Below are positions 36,133 to 45,049 of a stretch of 64,000 nt of DNA, piece by piece (within the stretch, counting starts at the first letter, position 1; every line of letters begins with the position of its first letter). The notes below the pieces were generated by a model. That model worked only from the letters and a program-made list of their open reading frames with translations. It made no database searches and was not told the DNA's origin. Position numbers and translations under genes: made by a program. The stretch comes from Mucilaginibacter rubeus (GTDB taxonomy: Bacteria > Bacteroidota > Bacteroidia > Sphingobacteriales > Sphingobacteriaceae): NCBI RefSeq assembly GCF_003286415.2, contig NZ_CP043450.1, forward strand, positions 1,860,001 to 1,924,000, read 5' to 3'.

Positions 36133-38784
36133 TTAGTTTTTTGCCACCCTGTCCAGACACTTCTGCAGTACTTCTGCAAATTCCTTGTCATTTGGCGGAG
36201 CAAAAATGGTGTTGTGCTCACCCGGAATCTCGTGTACATTCACCCCTTTGATCGCAAACGGTTTCCAGCCTAAAAACTCAAAATCTTCCATATAAAAAGT
36301 CCGTTTTTTTGCCCTGAATAAATCAAGGGTTATGTTTAACGGTTTCAATACATAGTTGCGTAATGCTTTTTCGCTTGCCTCATCAATCTCGTTATCATAA
36401 GCAAAAAAGCCTTCGCGTTTTTGGTTAGGCCTAAATACCTTCCAATAAAGTTTAATCATCTGGCGTTTAAGCATTAAACCTTTGTACTCAATGGTACGTT
36501 TAGGGTCTTCGGCCAGTAACACAAAGCTATGGGCAAATTGCTTAGCACGAAGCGTTGTTTTATCAACTATCTTTTTAGCCTTGCTGTCGTTTATATCTGA
36601 GCGATCCGCATACGTATCAAACATAGCAACCATTTTAACCTCTTTGCCTGCCGCTATAAGTTGATTAGCCATTTCGTAGGCGATAATACCACCTAATGAA
36701 TAACCCGCCAATGCATACGGTCCTTCGGGGTTTTTAGCTACGATCTCGGCAATATAGTTTGCTGCTATCTCCTCCATTACGTCCAAAGGCTCATCAATGC
36801 CGTTCAAGCCGCGGGCCTGCAGGCCATAAACCGGTTGCTCGGCATCCATATTCATGGCAAGGGCATTAAATAACAATACATTTAAGCCTGCACCATGAAC
36901 AATATACAATGGCATTTTACTGCCAGTTGGCTTAATAGGCACTAACGATTCCCAACTGATCACCTCGTTGCCTTCAAGTCGTGCAGCAAGTTTTTCGATT
37001 GTTGCGTGCTCAAACAGGGTGGCCAGCGGTAAACGCTTGCCGGTTTCCTGCTCAATAGCGGCCATGATTTTCACCGCAACTAATGAACGACCACCCAATT
37101 CAAAGAAATTATCCAGGATACTGATCTGCTCAATACCCATGTTTTGCTGCCATATTTTGGCAACTAACTTTTCGTTATCGGTACGTGGGGCAACAAATTC
37201 ACCTTCACGATATATGATGTTATAATCGGGCTTAGGTAATGCCTTACGATCTATTTTACCGTTTGGAGTAATAGGTATCGCGTCCATCACCACAAAATCA
37301 TCCGGAACCATGTATTCAGGTAAAACTTCCAGCAAGCCTTTTTGCCATGCATCAAACTGGTTTTTAAGGTCGAGGCCTTCTTTAGGCTCAGGCGTAATTA
37401 CATAAGCTACCAGGCGTGGCATTCCCGGAGTATCCTCACGGGCTATAACTACGGCCTGTTTAATATTATCCTGCTTTAACAGGTTTTGTTCAATTTCTTC
37501 CAGCTCAATGCGGTAACCACGCACCTTAACCTGGTGGTCAATACGGCCAAGGCAAACAATTTCGCCATCCTGCCTGATCTTACCCAGATCGCCGGTACGG
37601 TACATGCGGGCACCTTCAACGGTTGAGAAGATGTCTTTCACAAAACGCTCGGCCGATAATTCTGCACGGTTAAGGTAACCAACAGCAACACCATCACCGC
37701 CGATATAAATCTCACCGATTGAACCATCGGTAAGGTTATTAAGCGCCTCGTCTAAAATATAGATCTGGGTGTTGGCAACAGGTTTACCGATAGTGATATC
37801 CTCATCGCTGGTAATCTGTTTTATGGTGGAGTAAATGGTTGTTTCGGTTGGACCGTAAAGGTTCCAGATCTCCTCACATTTAGGCAAAAGTTGTGTAACT
37901 AAATCCTTTGGAAACGCCTCGCCACCACAATATACCTTTAAAGGTAATTTGCTGTCCCAACCGGATACCAGCATCATGCGCCACGTGAAAGGAGTAGCCT
38001 GCATTACAGTGACATCTTCTGCTTTAACCAGGTCAACCAAAGCACGGCCGTCTTTTGCCGTAGCCGAATCGGCTAATAAAAGCTCGGCACCGGTTATCAG
38101 CGGTAGGTATAAATCCAAACCGGCAATGTCGAAAGAAATAGTAGTTACAGCCAGTACCTTATCGGCAGTAGTCATGCCTGGTACCTTTTGGCAACTTAAT
38201 AAAAAATTAATCAGGTTAAAGTGCCGAATCTGTACACCTTTAGGTTTACCGGTTGAGCCTGATGTGTACAGGATATAAGCAAGGTCTTCGCCGCTTACGC
38301 CGGTTTCAGGTTCGGTAACAGGATATGATGGGAATTTTTCTAATGCAGCCTCAATCAAAACCTCAATTGAGTTTGCAGCAAAGTGATTATGATATTTTTC
38401 GGAAGTGATAAGAATTTTAGCTGATGAATCTTCCAGCATAAATTCGATACGGTCTTTCGGATATTCAGGGTCAAGTGGTACGTATGCGGCACCGGCTTTC
38501 ATAACGGCTAACAGCGATATCACCATTTCGGGCGAGCGGTCAAGCGCAACGCCGGCAACATCACCTCTTTTAAGGCCCTGATCAATCAGGTAGCCGGCCA
38601 GCTTGTTAGCGGCTTCGTTTAGTGCCTTATAGGTTAGTATACGTTCATGAAACTTCAGCGCCACTTTATCCGGATACTGATTTGCAGCAGCCGCGGTTAA
38701 ATGGATAAGAGCCTTTTCTTTTGGATAATCTACAGCAGTATTGTTTAACATGCTTATAACGTCGGTATTCAGAGGGGCATCCAT
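36133..38784 (-). CDS. Stand-alone peptide synthetase module A-T-TE (no condensation domain)
   Basis: Adenylation (about 1-525): LAYILYTSGSTGKPKG, LYGPTETTIYSTIK. By alignment to GrsA its specificity residues read D-I-L-Q-Y-G-L-I-Y-K, related to the glycine code and to the A domain at 19269-23288. Thiolation (about 540-615): FFELGGRSLVAVKIM. Thioesterase (about 625-883): PLYIVHGAGLNVLLFNALA, GYSLGG, PGEHNTIF. Residues 14-30 (NNTAVDYPKEKALIHL) match the linker after the C domain of the 1339-residue synthetase, so this gene looks like a C-A-T-TE copy that lost C. It lies between a GT2 gene and an acyltransferase gene in the polysaccharide run. It could load an amino acid for transfer or for release. 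Atromentin-type A-T-TE enzymes share the layout but not the specificity residues. Confidence 0.92.
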   Translation of the reverse strand: MDAPLNTDVISMLNNTAVDYPKEKALIHLTAAAANQYPDKVALKFHERILTYKALNEAANKLAGYLIDQGLKRGDVAGVALDRSPEMVISLLAVMKAGAAYVPLDPEYPKDRIEFMLEDSSAKILITSEKYHNHFAANSIEVLIEAALEKFPSYPVTEPETGVSGEDLAYILYTSGSTGKPKGVQIRHFNLINFLLSCQKVPGMTTADKVLAVTTISFDIAGLDLYLPLITGAELLLADSATAKDGRALVDLVKAEDVTVMQATPFTWRMMLVSGWDSKLPLKVYCGGEAFPKDLVTQLLPKCEEIWNLYGPTETTIYSTIKQITSDEDITIGKPVANTQIYILDEALNNLTDGSIGEIYIGGDGVAVGYLNRAELSAERFVKDIFSTVEGARMYRTGDLGKIRQDGEIVCLGRIDHQVKVRGYRIELEEIEQNLLKQDNIKQAVVIAREDTPGMPRLVAYVITPEPKEGLDLKNQFDAWQKGLLEVLPEYMVPDDFVVMDAIPITPNGKIDRKALPKPDYNIIYREGEFVAPRTDNEKLVAKIWQQNMGIEQISILDNFFELGGRSLVAVKIMAAIEQETGKRLPLATLFEHATIEKLAARLEGNEVISWESLVPIKPTGSKMPLYIVHGAGLNVLLFNALAMNMDAEQPVYGLQARGLNGIDEPLDVMEEIAANYIAEIVAKNPEGPYALAGYSLGGIIAYEMANQLIAAGKEVKMVAMFDTYADRSDINDSKAKKIVDKTTLRAKQFAHSFVLLAEDPKRTIEYKGLMLKRQMIKLYWKVFRPNQKREGFFAYDNEIDEASEKALRNYVLKPLNITLDLFRAKKRTFYMEDFEFLGWKPFAIKGVNVHEIPGEHNTIFAPPNDKEFAEVLQKCLDRVAKN

Positions 38785-38839
38785 AATTGTTTATATGCTA
38801 TATTATTCCTGGTTCAATTAATTATCAATCTTGTTTCCG

Positions 38840-40057
38840 TTATTTAACTGCAGTTGCTTCGTTGTTTACGGGTTCTGTAGGAGCGTGATCATGCGGCGTA
38901 TGAATAAACTTTTTGTTTGCTCCTTTAAGTTTAAACAACAGCAGGAACATGGTGAAAAATATAAGTGGTAGTTTAAGCATAGCCGTTAAAAGTTTTCCGT
39001 TGTAGAACGATGTCGGTATGGCAACTATGATACCAAGGTAACAGGCCACAGTTGCGCCAAGCCATAAATGCCAGTGCGGACCGATGCCCGGAGTGAAAAA
39101 TGAGATCAGTAACATCAACGGCATCAGGCCAAGCATCAGTACGCGCGGCAGGATTGCCATCTGGTAAATCTCGTTCACATAATCAAAATTGCCGCGGAAA
39201 AACTGAGCAGGAGCGGTAGCGCCATATTTTTTAAGCAGGTTAAATTGAGCCGAAAGCCAGCGTTTACGCTGCTTTTCAAATACTGCCGGGTTACTTACTT
39301 TTTCGTCATAGATGTACGCTTTTTCGGCATAGGCAACGTGGATCTTATCGCGGGTGAGTAGTAACCCCATTTCTTTATCAAATCCGCCTACAGCATCAAT
39401 ACGCGACATTACATTCACAAAAAGCTTGTATTCTAAAGCCATCCCTGAGCCGATAATTGCAGCCGAAAACTTAAATAACTGCTGCGACTTCCTGAAAATG
39501 TGGTTGTTAACTTCTTCGCTTACGGCATCAAGTATAGCTACCTGGGTGTTTGAGTTTTTTGCAACGCGATGGCCTTGCACTACAAGATGCCCCGCCTGTA
39601 AATAATTATTGATCTGGTATAAATAATCAGGAGCCGCGATGTTATCAATATCAAAAACAACTGCGGCATCGTAACCCGCTGCTGTATTTTCAATGGCTTT
39701 ATTTAACGCTTTTGATTTGGTACTGGTTTCAAAAACCACCTCAACCACCTGCAACGGCATTTGCTTTAATTTAACAATAGTTTCAGGTTTCATGGAATCG
39801 GCAATCACGCAAATCGTAAACATATCTTTCGGATAATCGATAGTTAAGGCTGCTGCTGCCGAGTTTAAAATAATTTCATCTTCTTTATAAGCGCAGATAT
39901 AAACAATGAATTTGCTGAGCTTAGTTGCCGTAACTGGCTGTTTAATGGGGATTAATTTCCCCAGTACAGAGAACACAAACAAGTACAAGCTATATACCCC
40001 AAGGTATATAAACAGCAAAATGGCGACAACAGATGCAATGAATTTGATGATTTCCAT
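38840..40057 (-). CDS. Membrane family 2 glycosyltransferase (processive-type)
   Basis: A GT2 with an N-terminal helix (about 8-30) and three C-terminal helices (about 300-380, including ILPRVLMLGLMPLMLLISFF). Catalytic features are IVYICAYKEDE, VVFDIDNIAAPDY (DxD), VGGFDKEMGLLLTRDKIHVA (acid) and KQRKRWLSAQF, the QxxRW-like motif of processive beta-glycosyltransferases. Members with this layout polymerise or extend glycans at the inner membrane. It has 55 bases to the downstream A-T-TE gene and 63 bases to the upstream GT4 gene, all on one strand. Confidence 0.9.
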   Translation of the reverse strand: MEIIKFIASVVAILLFIYLGVYSLYLFVFSVLGKLIPIKQPVTATKLSKFIVYICAYKEDEIILNSAAAALTIDYPKDMFTICVIADSMKPETIVKLKQMPLQVVEVVFETSTKSKALNKAIENTAAGYDAAVVFDIDNIAAPDYLYQINNYLQAGHLVVQGHRVAKNSNTQVAILDAVSEEVNNHIFRKSQQLFKFSAAIIGSGMALEYKLFVNVMSRIDAVGGFDKEMGLLLTRDKIHVAYAEKAYIYDEKVSNPAVFEKQRKRWLSAQFNLLKKYGATAPAQFFRGNFDYVNEIYQMAILPRVLMLGLMPLMLLISFFTPGIGPHWHLWLGATVACYLGIIVAIPTSFYNGKLLTAMLKLPLIFFTMFLLLFKLKGANKKFIHTPHDHAPTEPVNNEATAVK

Positions 40058-40120
40058 GTGTTTTGATGATAATCCCTGTTTTATATTAATTTATAAGTAA
40101 CAGGTATGTTTCTCTAAATT

Positions 40121-41338
40121 TTAACCTTTCTGCTTATTATTCAAATTTGTTGCCAGTAGGCTTTTGATCTCTGTTATACGGTGCTCCCAGGTATTTTGTG
40201 CTGCTACTTTTAATCTTTTTTGCTGTAAAAAAGGAGTATCGTTTAACGATAGGTTAATTGCGGCAGTAAATTCGTCAGCATTTTTGCAGATGTACACTGT
40301 ATCTCCGGTAAATTCTTCCAGGTCACCGTTAAAATCGGTGATCACTACAGGGCGACCAGAGCCAAGATATTCGAATAATTTAAGCGGAAAAATAGAACTG
40401 CTTACATCATCCTTTTTAAAAGGAATAATAGCAACGTCAAAGCCTTTGAGCACGGCAGGTAACAGTTCATAAGGCACCGCGCCTTTTTTGAAAACATTAG
40501 GAGCATTAAAAGCTGGATTGTTTTCGTAATCTATATCAACAGGCCCAACAAAAACAAAACTTTTATCCGGGTTTTGCGCCGTTAGTTGTGAGAGCAGATC
40601 ATAGTCGATGCGGCGTTCAATATTGCCGAAATAGCCAATGATGGGCTTTTTAACATCCGACAGGATCTCTGCAATGGGCAAAGCCGGATCAAGAGCTTTT
40701 TGGCTGTGGCTGATATTGGCTGCATTAGGTACAAAATAGGAGTTAGGGTTAAGTTTTCCCTTGATATTACTCAACTCTTTGCTGGTGCTGATCACCATAT
40801 CCATATCTTTCACCAAAATATCTTCGGATATAAGGCCATGACGCGTTTGGTATTCTTCAATTAGCGGGTCAACGCAATGATAAACTTTAAGCAGTGGTTT
40901 CTGCTTTAGCAACCGGTGCATGGTTGGGTAGTAAAAAGCGTAGGAGTTAATAAAGATATAATCTTTGATGCCAAGGTTTTTAATAACCTTGTTAAGCCTG
41001 CCTGCAACTATCTTTTCATTCACTTTAAGGGCCAACCGGTAAATGACACCTTCAGGCAACGAATTTATAGATGGTACAGGAGGCGTTATGATGATCTTTA
41101 AATTCGGGATCTCCGTTTGGATGAAACTATCCTTGGGCGAAAAAAAATGCGGTTTGCGGGCATTGTATCCGGGCGTATTTTTAAACTGGATATAATCTTT
41201 CCAGGTGTATGGCCGGTCAACGTAGTATACGAAATTATCCTTAGCCAAATGTTTGGCCATGGTATAGTTAGTTGATTCCAGTCGGCTATCAAACTGCATC
41301 TGCGAGAATATAACGATATGCCGGTTTTTTAGCTCCAT
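40121..41338 (-). CDS. Glycosyltransferase family 1/4-type
   Basis: A GT-B fold glycosyltransferase of about 405 residues with two Rossmann halves. The C-terminal half shows PIIGYFGNIERRIDYDLL, KSFVFVGPVDIDYENNPAF, then VAIIPFKKDDVSSSIFPLKLFEYLGSG, the group-1 signature (the KLFEYL element with its Glu). The N-terminal acceptor half starts HIVIFSQMQFDSRLEST. No membrane segment is visible. It probably adds a sugar from a nucleotide donor to the growing polysaccharide repeat. It lies 12 bases after the Wzx gene on the same strand. Confidence 0.88.
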   Translation of the reverse strand: MELKNRHIVIFSQMQFDSRLESTNYTMAKHLAKDNFVYYVDRPYTWKDYIQFKNTPGYNARKPHFFSPKDSFIQTEIPNLKIIITPPVPSINSLPEGVIYRLALKVNEKIVAGRLNKVIKNLGIKDYIFINSYAFYYPTMHRLLKQKPLLKVYHCVDPLIEEYQTRHGLISEDILVKDMDMVISTSKELSNIKGKLNPNSYFVPNAANISHSQKALDPALPIAEILSDVKKPIIGYFGNIERRIDYDLLSQLTAQNPDKSFVFVGPVDIDYENNPAFNAPNVFKKGAVPYELLPAVLKGFDVAIIPFKKDDVSSSIFPLKLFEYLGSGRPVVITDFNGDLEEFTGDTVYICKNADEFTAAINLSLNDTPFLQQKRLKVAAQNTWEHRITEIKSLLATNLNNKQKG

Positions 41339-41350
41339 AAATATAGCTTG

Positions 41351-42694
41351 CTATTCAGTTAGTTGTTTTCCTTTGATTTTGTCCATCACGACACCAATAA
41401 GTTCTTTTAGTTCGATGTAACCTAAAACAAAGATGTCAGATATTTTAAATTGCAGGTTTTTCTTTAATGCCCAGTAACCAAATATGGCGCCTGTAAAAAA
41501 TGTAAAAATAGATGCAATGGCAACGGCATAAAGGCTGTGGAATACCAGGATACCTGTAAAATCGCCAATAACGTTAACCGTTAGCATCAGGAATACTTTG
41601 ATCATGTTAAGGTGCGGCTTATTAATGATATCAAGCGTGATTCCGAAAAACCTGTCGATAGGTAGGAGCATCACATAGCACATAAAAATCCTGAAGATAT
41701 TGCCGGCATCAGAGTGCTGATATTTAGCACCAAATATTAGCCCGATAATGAGATCGGCAGCAGCGAAACAAACTATAGCGATAGGGGTGAGCGCCATAGT
41801 AAGCATGCCCGCGTATTTTTTCATGATATAAGTTACGTGCTTTTTATCGCCACGCTGTACAGCAGCCGACATTGCAGGCAGGGCGGTAGAAATGAAAGCC
41901 CTTAATGGGATCTCAAATATTTCCATGAGCCTTTGCGGAATATAGTAAACCGCCAGCAAATCCGGGCTGAACATTGGCTTTACAATCAGTGTATCTGAAC
42001 TCCGGAGCAGATATGAACTTATAGATGTGCCTACACTGAATTTTCCGAAATGGGCCATTTCTTTTATGGTATCCCAGCTTCTGTGAGCTATGGTTTTTAC
42101 CTTGGCCCAACCTATAATAATGCAAATGATACTGCTTAACAGGTTAGCCGCAAAGTAAGAATAGATAGTGGTTTCAAAGTTTGATTTACCTGCAATAGCT
42201 AATGCAACCACCAAAACAAGGAAACCTCCCTGGTTCATTAATTGCAGAATGAACATTTTATCAAAGCGTTCTTCGGCCTGCAGGATCCAAAGGCTAACCG
42301 CCGATGGCAGCGTACAAAAATAGATTAAACTAAACCATTTGAGCGTAATGGCTATATCCGCATCCGGGTTTCTATAAATGAGATAGATCAACAGGTTGAC
42401 AACGGCAAATACCAAAGTGATGCTGAAGCCAAGAAACCAGGTTGACCCAGAGATATTTTTCATCCGTTCAACTGTTGAGCCCGAATAAAATTTAATGAGC
42501 GAAGTTTGAAGGAAGCCTGTGCGGAAGGTATCTGCCAGCGTAAATACGATCAGGAAAAATACGTAATTACCAAAATCAGGCTTGCTCAACCTGCGGGCCA
42601 GCAATGATAATATCACCATTCCTAAAACCGGCAAAACCGCATTAGTTGCCAGTGAAAGCGTGTGTTTGTTTATTAACTTTTTAAATAAACCCAT
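41351..42694 (-). CDS. wzx: Polysaccharide flippase, Wzx/RfbX family
   Basis: A MATE/MVF-superfamily membrane protein with 12 or more predicted helices over 447 residues. It starts HTLSLATNAVLPVLGMVILS, and the following RLSKPDFGNYVFFLIVFTLADTFRTGF is typical of oligosaccharide flippases. Its job would be to flip undecaprenyl-linked repeat units to the periplasm. It is flanked by glycosyltransferase and acetyltransferase genes with gaps of 10-12 bases. Gene symbol is assigned by family, not by orthology. Confidence 0.9.
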   Translation of the reverse strand: MGLFKKLINKHTLSLATNAVLPVLGMVILSLLARRLSKPDFGNYVFFLIVFTLADTFRTGFLQTSLIKFYSGSTVERMKNISGSTWFLGFSITLVFAVVNLLIYLIYRNPDADIAITLKWFSLIYFCTLPSAVSLWILQAEERFDKMFILQLMNQGGFLVLVVALAIAGKSNFETTIYSYFAANLLSSIICIIIGWAKVKTIAHRSWDTIKEMAHFGKFSVGTSISSYLLRSSDTLIVKPMFSPDLLAVYYIPQRLMEIFEIPLRAFISTALPAMSAAVQRGDKKHVTYIMKKYAGMLTMALTPIAIVCFAAADLIIGLIFGAKYQHSDAGNIFRIFMCYVMLLPIDRFFGITLDIINKPHLNMIKVFLMLTVNVIGDFTGILVFHSLYAVAIASIFTFFTGAIFGYWALKKNLQFKISDIFVLGYIELKELIGVVMDKIKGKQLTE

Positions 42695-42704
42695 GTATAT
42701 CGTT

Positions 42705-43319
42705 TTACGCTTTCTCCCACGTTTGAGTTGTGAAATTATACTGTTTTATTACTTTGGCAGGGTTGCCTACAGCTACCGAATATGGCGGGATATCACGTGT
42801 TACTACACTGCCAGCCCCAATAACCGAATGCTTACCAATAGTTACCCCCGCTGTTACCACGCAGTTAGCGCCTATCCATACGTTATCGTCGATAGTAATT
42901 TGTTTGGTGGTTACCTTTTGATGACGTGGCGGAATACTTACATCCTGGTATCCGTGATTAAGACCGGAGATAACAACGTGCTGAGCAGTCATGCTGAAAT
43001 TACCTATTTTAACCGGGCCGATGATTACGGTGCTGATGCCAACGCCCGATCCTTCGCCTATGAAAACATCGCCAACTCCGTTGTTGATCACCGCGAAATC
43101 TTCTACAATACTTTTAGCGCCGAGAGCGAATTTATTGAATGGAAAAAGGTCCATCCGCGCGTTACGTCGTACAACGCTGCCTTTACCTCGCTCATGAAAA
43201 AAACGGTTAAGTATTAGCCTTACCCAAAGCCTCGGCCTTGATTGACCGGGAGGGATCAGCATCCAGTGGACTAATTTTTTTAATTTCGGATTTGATTTTA
43301 TGGATGATACAAATGACAT
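42705..43319 (-). CDS. Left-handed beta-helix acyltransferase (WcaF/WcaB-like)
   Basis: Hexapeptide-repeat acetyltransferase of 204 residues. The repeats run from about 60 to 190, for example [36 protein letters not shown] and [20 protein letters not shown]. The catalytic His lies in [13 protein letters not shown]. The terminal segment [14 protein letters not shown] is family-typical. It should O-acetylate a sugar in the polysaccharide. The start is four bases after the Wzy/ligase stop, so the genes are coupled. Confidence 0.9.
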   Translation of the reverse strand: MSFVSSIKSNPKLKKLVHWMLIPPGQSRPRLWVRLILNRFFHERGKGSVVRRNARMDLFPFNKFALGAKSIVEDFAVINNGVGDVFIGEGSGVGISTVIIGPVKIGNFSMTAQHVVISGLNHGYQDVSIPPRHQKVTTKQITIDDNVWIGANCVVTAGVTIGKHSVIGAGSVVTRDIPPYSVAVGNPAKVIKQYNFTTQTWEKA

Positions 43320-43323
43320 CTGC

Positions 43324-44835
43324 TTAGTTAATTAGTATTGTCTCTGTACTATTTTTCTTTTTTAATGCATCCTGCTCCTGGTCATCAATGCGCTTACATA
43401 CTACAAGGATGGATATGGCCAGATAAAACAGGATGTTTGAAGGGTATTGAACGAGTGCCTGCTGCGGAAAGTTACCTATGTTAAACGCAAAAAGAATTAG
43501 CAGCATAGCTAAACAATAATTTTTGAGCTCCGGGTTTTTAATACTGAAATAAAAGTTGATCCCCGTTTTGAGTACCACGAAGAAGAGCGTGCAAAATAGT
43601 ATGAGGCCCACCCAGCCCATTTCAACCGAAACACGCACGTAACCGCTATCCGGTGGGAATTTAGCCAGCATCGAATTTGGCGAAAACTTCCTGCCCCAAA
43701 CACCTACAGAGCCCAGGCCACCGCCGATAGGATGGGAGAGGATAAATGGTTTGATCTTCTTCTGATTTTCGGCGCGTACATTATAGGATGGGTCATCAGA
43801 AGGATTGAAAGCTGTTTGAAAACGTTTGATCAAAGGGTTTGATGTTGGCATCACAATCAAAATACCCAATAAGGCACCTGCCACGAGCGTAAAGGTTAAA
43901 ACCCGCCGGTTAAAGTTTAATACAGCCAGCATTGAAAGTGCTCCCGGCACTAATACGTAAGCAGCTCTGGTACCAGAGTAAAGCATCACATACAAAAAGA
44001 AACCGGCGATACAACCCAGGGTTACCTTACGCCTAAGCGGAAGATCACCCATAAGCAACACAACGCAAAGCAGCGCGCCAATAACCATGTTATACGAAAA
44101 CGTAACCGGATCCGAAAAGATGCCAAACTTACGCATGTGCCCGTTAATAAATAACAGGCTTACACGCAACGGATCGGCGTACAGATACTTGTGTTCGAAT
44201 GGGAAAAAGCCAATGTTTTCTTGTTGGAAAGCAGAGATTCCGGCCAGTATATCCAGGAAGATCCAAAGCTTCAGTAGGGTTTTAATAAACTTTACCGTGC
44301 GGATCTGGTAAACAAAAACGTAGTACATGAGCATGATAAAGCCTACTGTACGCACTGTATAAATCCAGGCCAGCCTTGACTCGGCAGATGGATTTACAAA
44401 TTCGAGCATATTGTACGCCAACCACACCAATATCATGTAACTGATTGGATTTTTAAAATAAGTCCAGTTCCGTTCGGTACGTTGTTTAATAAAAAAACCG
44501 AGGATAAGCAGGTAAGTTGTTACGTCCATCAGCGTACCAATGGGTACCTGATCGGGTAAAAATTCAGAAACGTAACTGATAAAAAATGCCGCTATGATCA
44601 ATGCACAAATCCCGAATTCGGGGTAAACGGTAATTGCGAATACGATAGGCAAACCTATGGTTAATGCCAAAACAGCGCCCACACCTATAAATTCGAGCTT
44701 GTAAGTTAAAAAGCTTATAGCAAGTGAAGTGATCAGCAGAAAAAGCAGCGCAAAGGGATGCGAAAACTTTTGAACCATAAGGTTTTTCCAAAAGCTTTGC
44801 TTAACTCCAGTATTGCCTGTTTGTTCATTACGCAT
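43324..44835 (-). CDS. O-antigen polymerase/ligase-family membrane protein
   Basis: A 503-residue integral membrane protein with about 12 helices. The Wzy/WaaL-type core is the segment [18 protein letters not shown], then [20 protein letters not shown] (the conserved Arg in SGTR) and a large periplasmic loop with [15 protein letters not shown] at about 365-405. Given the flippase, Wzc-like protein and TolC-like protein around it, a polymerase role (Wzy) is more likely than a lipid A ligase. The two cannot be told apart by sequence alone. Confidence 0.88.
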   Translation of the reverse strand: MRNEQTGNTGVKQSFWKNLMVQKFSHPFALLFLLITSLAISFLTYKLEFIGVGAVLALTIGLPIVFAITVYPEFGICALIIAAFFISYVSEFLPDQVPIGTLMDVTTYLLILGFFIKQRTERNWTYFKNPISYMILVWLAYNMLEFVNPSAESRLAWIYTVRTVGFIMLMYYVFVYQIRTVKFIKTLLKLWIFLDILAGISAFQQENIGFFPFEHKYLYADPLRVSLLFINGHMRKFGIFSDPVTFSYNMVIGALLCVVLLMGDLPLRRKVTLGCIAGFFLYVMLYSGTRAAYVLVPGALSMLAVLNFNRRVLTFTLVAGALLGILIVMPTSNPLIKRFQTAFNPSDDPSYNVRAENQKKIKPFILSHPIGGGLGSVGVWGRKFSPNSMLAKFPPDSGYVRVSVEMGWVGLILFCTLFFVVLKTGINFYFSIKNPELKNYCLAMLLILFAFNIGNFPQQALVQYPSNILFYLAISILVVCKRIDDQEQDALKKKNSTETILIN

Positions 44836-44864
44836 GCAGTAGAATAGAAATGCTTTTTAAAAAA

Positions 44865-45002
44865 TTACAGGAACAGGATTTTTACAGCCCATACAAACAC
44901 ACCTATAAATGCAAATACTATAGCCGCCTTACGTGTTTTTTTTTGAAGCGGACTTAAATCTTCAAATGGATCCTTTTCTCGTTTAGGAGGGTCTATTCTC
45001 AT
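44865..45002 (-). CDS. 45-aa single-pass membrane protein in the polysaccharide locus
   Basis: A short frame read on the minus strand from an ATG at 45002 to a TAA at 44865. The peptide begins MRIDPPKREKDPFEDL and ends KILFL. Residues 1-25 are polar with a basic KKTRK just before a hydrophobic helix (about 26-45, AAIVFAFIGVFVWAVKILFL), so the N-terminus should be cytoplasmic. It fills the otherwise empty 214-base gap between the Wzc-like and Wzy genes, in the same orientation. I do not recognise the family. It may be a small accessory of the export complex. Confidence 0.65.
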   Translation of the reverse strand: MRIDPPKREKDPFEDLSPLQKKTRKAAIVFAFIGVFVWAVKILFL

Positions 45003-45049
45003 TTTAAGTAGTATTAATAGTTAAACAATGCCTTGCAGCAAGCAACCAA

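Noticed and set aside
36133..38784. Calling the A-T-TE protein an atromentin-type quinone synthetase
   Set aside because: Those enzymes activate aryl-pyruvates and lose the Asp that binds the amino group; this protein keeps that Asp (FDIAGLD) and has a glycine-like code.
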